From assembly GCA_964542255.1 (NCBI GenBank), contig CAZITV010000140.1, positions 1 through 6,101 on the forward strand: DNA of 6,101 nucleotides. The letters are read 5' to 3'. Shown piece by piece: positions 4,232 through 6,101 of the stretch; within the stretch, counting starts at the first letter, position 1; each line of letters starts with the position of its first letter. The notes beneath the pieces were generated by a model. That model did no database searches. It worked only from the letters and a program-made list of their open reading frames with translations, and was not told the DNA's origin. Origin of the DNA: CAYMSF01 sp964542255 (lineage in GTDB: Bacteria > Verrucomicrobiota > Lentisphaeria > Victivallales > Victivallaceae). Position numbers and translations under genes: made by a program.

Positions 4232-6025
4232 ATGCAAAAAATTTTCCGTGTGTTATCTATTTTTACTGTAGCGGTGGTACTCTTTGGTTGTCACAGTTCG
4301 GAATATTACAGAAAGCAGCGCGTTGACAGAGCCAAAGAGCATTTTGAAAAGATTAGCAAAAAAGTTATCAAACCGGGAACGGTTTTTACTTTACCGATGT
4401 GTATTGAAATCGCACTTAAGCAAAACCTTGATCTGAAGGTATTTGACCTTAAAGAGCGTATCGCGCAGGAAAAAGTAACCGCAGAAATGCTGGGAATGCT
4501 GCCTGATTTGACTGTATCCAACGATTTTAATGCCAGAAGCGGCACTCCTGGTTCGAGCAGCCAAAATATTCAAACTGGCGCGCAAACCTATCCACCCAGC
4601 CGCAGTACTGATAATAACGTCAACGTGTTCCGCGTTGAAATGGCCTTGAGTGTGCTCGACTTTGGTCTGGCCTATCTCAATGCATCACAGGCGGAAGACA
4701 ATGCGTTAATCACCTTGGAACAAAAGCGCCGCGCCGCACAGAACTTAACCTTGGAAGTGGTCAGAACCTACTTTAAGGTAGCCGCGGCACAAGATGCGAT
4801 TGAAACCACCGAACGATTACTGGAAAAATGCAAAACCATTGAAAAAGTGTTCAGCGAAGTCAGTGAATCGAAATCGTTGTCACCGTTGCGTCTGCTGGAT
4901 GAACGCAAACGTTTCATCCGTCTGGAAAAGCGTTTAATTGAATACCGCCGCAGTTATGAAAATGCCTGTATTGAATTGCGTTCGTTAATGTGCTACCTGC
5001 CGATAAATGACATTAAAGTTGATTCGCAGGCACTGAAAAACATCAACGTTATTAAGCTGCCGAATATTAATCTGCTGGAAAAAATTGCCTTGATGGAGCG
5101 CCCGGAGTTGTACCAGTTGGATATTCAGACTAGTGTAACCATCACCGAAGCGCGAAAAACTATTGTGATGATGTTCCCGAACGTCAAGGCGTTTGTTGAT
5201 TTCACCAATGATAATAACTCATTCCTCTATAATCAAAGCTGGTGGGAAATTGGTGTGCGCGCCGCCTACAATCTGCTCAAACTACCGCAGCAGGTTGCCA
5301 AATACCGCGCCATTAATTCTGAAGTTGACGAAATTGCACTGCGTACCCTCGCGATGTCTATCGGCGTTATGTCACAAGTACGTATCGCTCACGCTAACGT
5401 CGTTGAAGTGAAAGAACGCTTTGAGCTTGACGACAAAGTTTGGCAGGCCTATCAGGACCATTTGAAAGTTGCCCAGCAGAACTTCGGTTCAGGCGGCGCA
5501 CTCTCAAAATTGGAACTAGATAGAATGGAACTTGAAACTGCCGAAACTCAAATTGACCGGACTATAGCCCTCGGCAACTATTATATGTCATACTACCGTT
5601 TGCTCAACACCGTCGGAATTCAGTCGCTGGATCAGAAAACTCTTGATCGCCTGACTGAAGAAATTAACCGCTCCGAAATTAAGCAAAAAGCCGAAGAGGA
5701 TAAAGCCCGTCAGGCAGCAGAATTGGCCAGAGCAAAAATCAAAGAAAATGTAATTACTTTCAATGGCGTCGTTCTCGGCAAAAATACCATCCCCGATGAT
5801 GGCATCTCCAGAGATAAATTTGACCTGATAGTTCCTAATGAACCAGTCAAGAAGGATGCCGGTAAAAAAGATGCCGCTCCAGCAGCAGCACCGGCAACCG
5901 CTCCAGCAGCAGTTAAACCGGCAGCCGCTCCAGCAGCAGTTAAACCGGCAGCCGCCCCAGCAGCAGTCGCTAAACCGGCAGCCGCTCCAGCAGCAACCGC
6001 TAAACCGGCAGCCGCTAAAAAGTAA
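4232..6025 (+). CDS. TolC-family outer-membrane efflux lipoprotein with Ala/Pro/Lys-rich tail
   Basis: The 597-residue product has a lipoprotein signal: Lys3 and Arg6, a hydrophobic stretch, and a lipobox LFGC with Cys20 as the lipidated residue. The mature part fits the outer-membrane efflux (TolC/OEP) fold, which forms trimeric channels across the outer membrane and periplasm. Two similar halves are seen: about 52-255 (FTLPMCIEIALKQNLDLKV opening helix, beta segment about 92-142, long helices to 250) and about 280-465 (RPELYQLDIQ, beta segment about 313-347 with the SWWEIGVRAAYNLL strand, then helices ending YMSYYRLLNTVG). A charged helix (about 468-507) and a low-complexity tail (about 540-597) follow, making it roughly 100 residues longer than usual. 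GGGG lies five bases before ATG 4232. No adaptor or inner-membrane pump is encoded nearby, and a terminator closes the unit. Substrate unknown: drug efflux or type I secretion are both possible. Confidence 0.9.
   Translation: MQKIFRVLSIFTVAVVLFGCHSSEYYRKQRVDRAKEHFEKISKKVIKPGTVFTLPMCIEIALKQNLDLKVFDLKERIAQEKVTAEMLGMLPDLTVSNDFNARSGTPGSSSQNIQTGAQTYPPSRSTDNNVNVFRVEMALSVLDFGLAYLNASQAEDNALITLEQKRRAAQNLTLEVVRTYFKVAAAQDAIETTERLLEKCKTIEKVFSEVSESKSLSPLRLLDERKRFIRLEKRLIEYRRSYENACIELRSLMCYLPINDIKVDSQALKNINVIKLPNINLLEKIALMERPELYQLDIQTSVTITEARKTIVMMFPNVKAFVDFTNDNNSFLYNQSWWEIGVRAAYNLLKLPQQVAKYRAINSEVDEIALRTLAMSIGVMSQVRIAHANVVEVKERFELDDKVWQAYQDHLKVAQQNFGSGGALSKLELDRMELETAETQIDRTIALGNYYMSYYRLLNTVGIQSLDQKTLDRLTEEINRSEIKQKAEEDKARQAAELARAKIKENVITFNGVVLGKNTIPDDGISRDKFDLIVPNEPVKKDAGKKDAAPAAAPATAPAAVKPAAAPAAVKPAAAPAAVAKPAAAPAATAKPAAAKK
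5891..6019 (+). repeat. Tandem 27/30-base repeat coding for the Ala/Pro/Lys tail
   Basis: Four near-identical direct repeats run at 5891-5917 (27 bases), 5918-5944 (27), 5945-5974 (30) and 5975-6004 (30), followed by a partial copy. Each begins CCGGCA and ends TAAA, differing at only a few positions apart from a three-base insertion (GCT) in the longer units. They encode PATAPAAVK, PAAAPAAVK, PAAAPAAVAK, PAAAPAATAK and a final PAAAKK. High nucleotide identity points to recent slippage or recombination expansion inside the TolC-like gene. Confidence 0.9.
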
Positions 6026-6045
6026 GTAATCGTTCATATTTTATA

Positions 6046-6083
6046 ATAAACCCGTTCAGTTCGCCGAACGGGTTTATCTTTTT
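6046..6083 (+). terminator. Rho-independent terminator of the TolC unit
   Basis: A 12-base-pair stem (6046-6057 paired with 6066-6077, core ACCCGTTC/GAACGGGT) closes an eight-base loop and is followed by TCTTTTT (6077-6083). It begins 21 bases after the TolC-like stop codon and closes the two-gene unit, so no further genes are cotranscribed downstream by default. The A-rich left flank may let it also act on minus-strand transcripts. Confidence 0.92.
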
Positions 6084-6101
6084 AAACCACCCTGCATATC
6101 A

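Noticed and set aside
5891..6019. Possible CRISPR-like array because of regular direct repeats.
   Set aside because: Units are contiguous without unique spacers and are in frame within a coding sequence.
5838..6029. Plus-strand Gln/Pro/Arg repeat frame inside the TolC-like gene tail.
   Set aside because: Out-of-frame reading of the same 27/30-base repeats; the main frame carries a continuous TolC protein.
5588..6037. Minus-strand 149-codon frame rich in Cys, Trp and Gly repeats.
   Set aside because: The apparent repeat protein is the antisense reading of the Ala/Pro tandem repeat in the TolC-like gene and passes through its 3' end; no start signal was seen.

Overview
The window suggests a Gram-negative, LPS-bearing bacterium with an anaerobic or microaerobic, nitrosative-stress-exposed lifestyle. 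It carries a clear lipopolysaccharide core heptose kinase (WaaP), a lipoprotein-type TolC-family outer-membrane channel and an oxygen-sensitive hybrid cluster protein (Hcp) of the anaerobe (Desulfovibrio-like) type. GC content looks moderate and the AT-rich intergenic DNA has recognisable sigma70-like elements. The lineage cannot be fixed from these genes; a PVC-group (Lentisphaerota-like) or deltaproteobacterial-type organism is only a guess.

Layout. (1) Positions 1-1094, plus strand: the 3' end of an unrecognised gene runs by a 4-base ATGA overlap into waaP, the end of an LPS-core operon. (2) Positions 1098-3776, minus strand: a TetR-family regulator, then 11 bases later hcp, whose Shine-Dalgarno overlaps the regulator's stop codon. 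A strand-specific terminator follows hcp, and beyond it lies a previously easy-to-miss 47-codon gene for a four-cysteine protein. A promoter with a perfect TTGACA -35 and an inverted-repeat operator over its -10 precede the regulator. (3) Positions 3777-3929: AT-rich divergent control region with several inverted repeats. (4) Positions 3930-6083, plus strand: a two-gene unit of an 83-residue cytoplasmic protein of unknown function and a 597-residue TolC-like lipoprotein with an Ala/Pro/Lys repeat tail, closed by a strong terminator.

How it may work together: the TetR protein probably represses its own promoter and therefore hcp, giving a self-contained inducible unit for detoxifying nitric oxide or related species. 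The small Cys-rich protein sits where an electron-transfer or cluster-related accessory could be encoded. The divergent small-protein/TolC pair shares the control region and could be co-regulated, but that is inference. The most interesting points are the 47-residue CP-rich protein next to hcp, the TetR-hcp arrangement in place of the usual NsrR, HcpR or FNR control, and the small-protein/TolC pair lacking a visible pump or adaptor.
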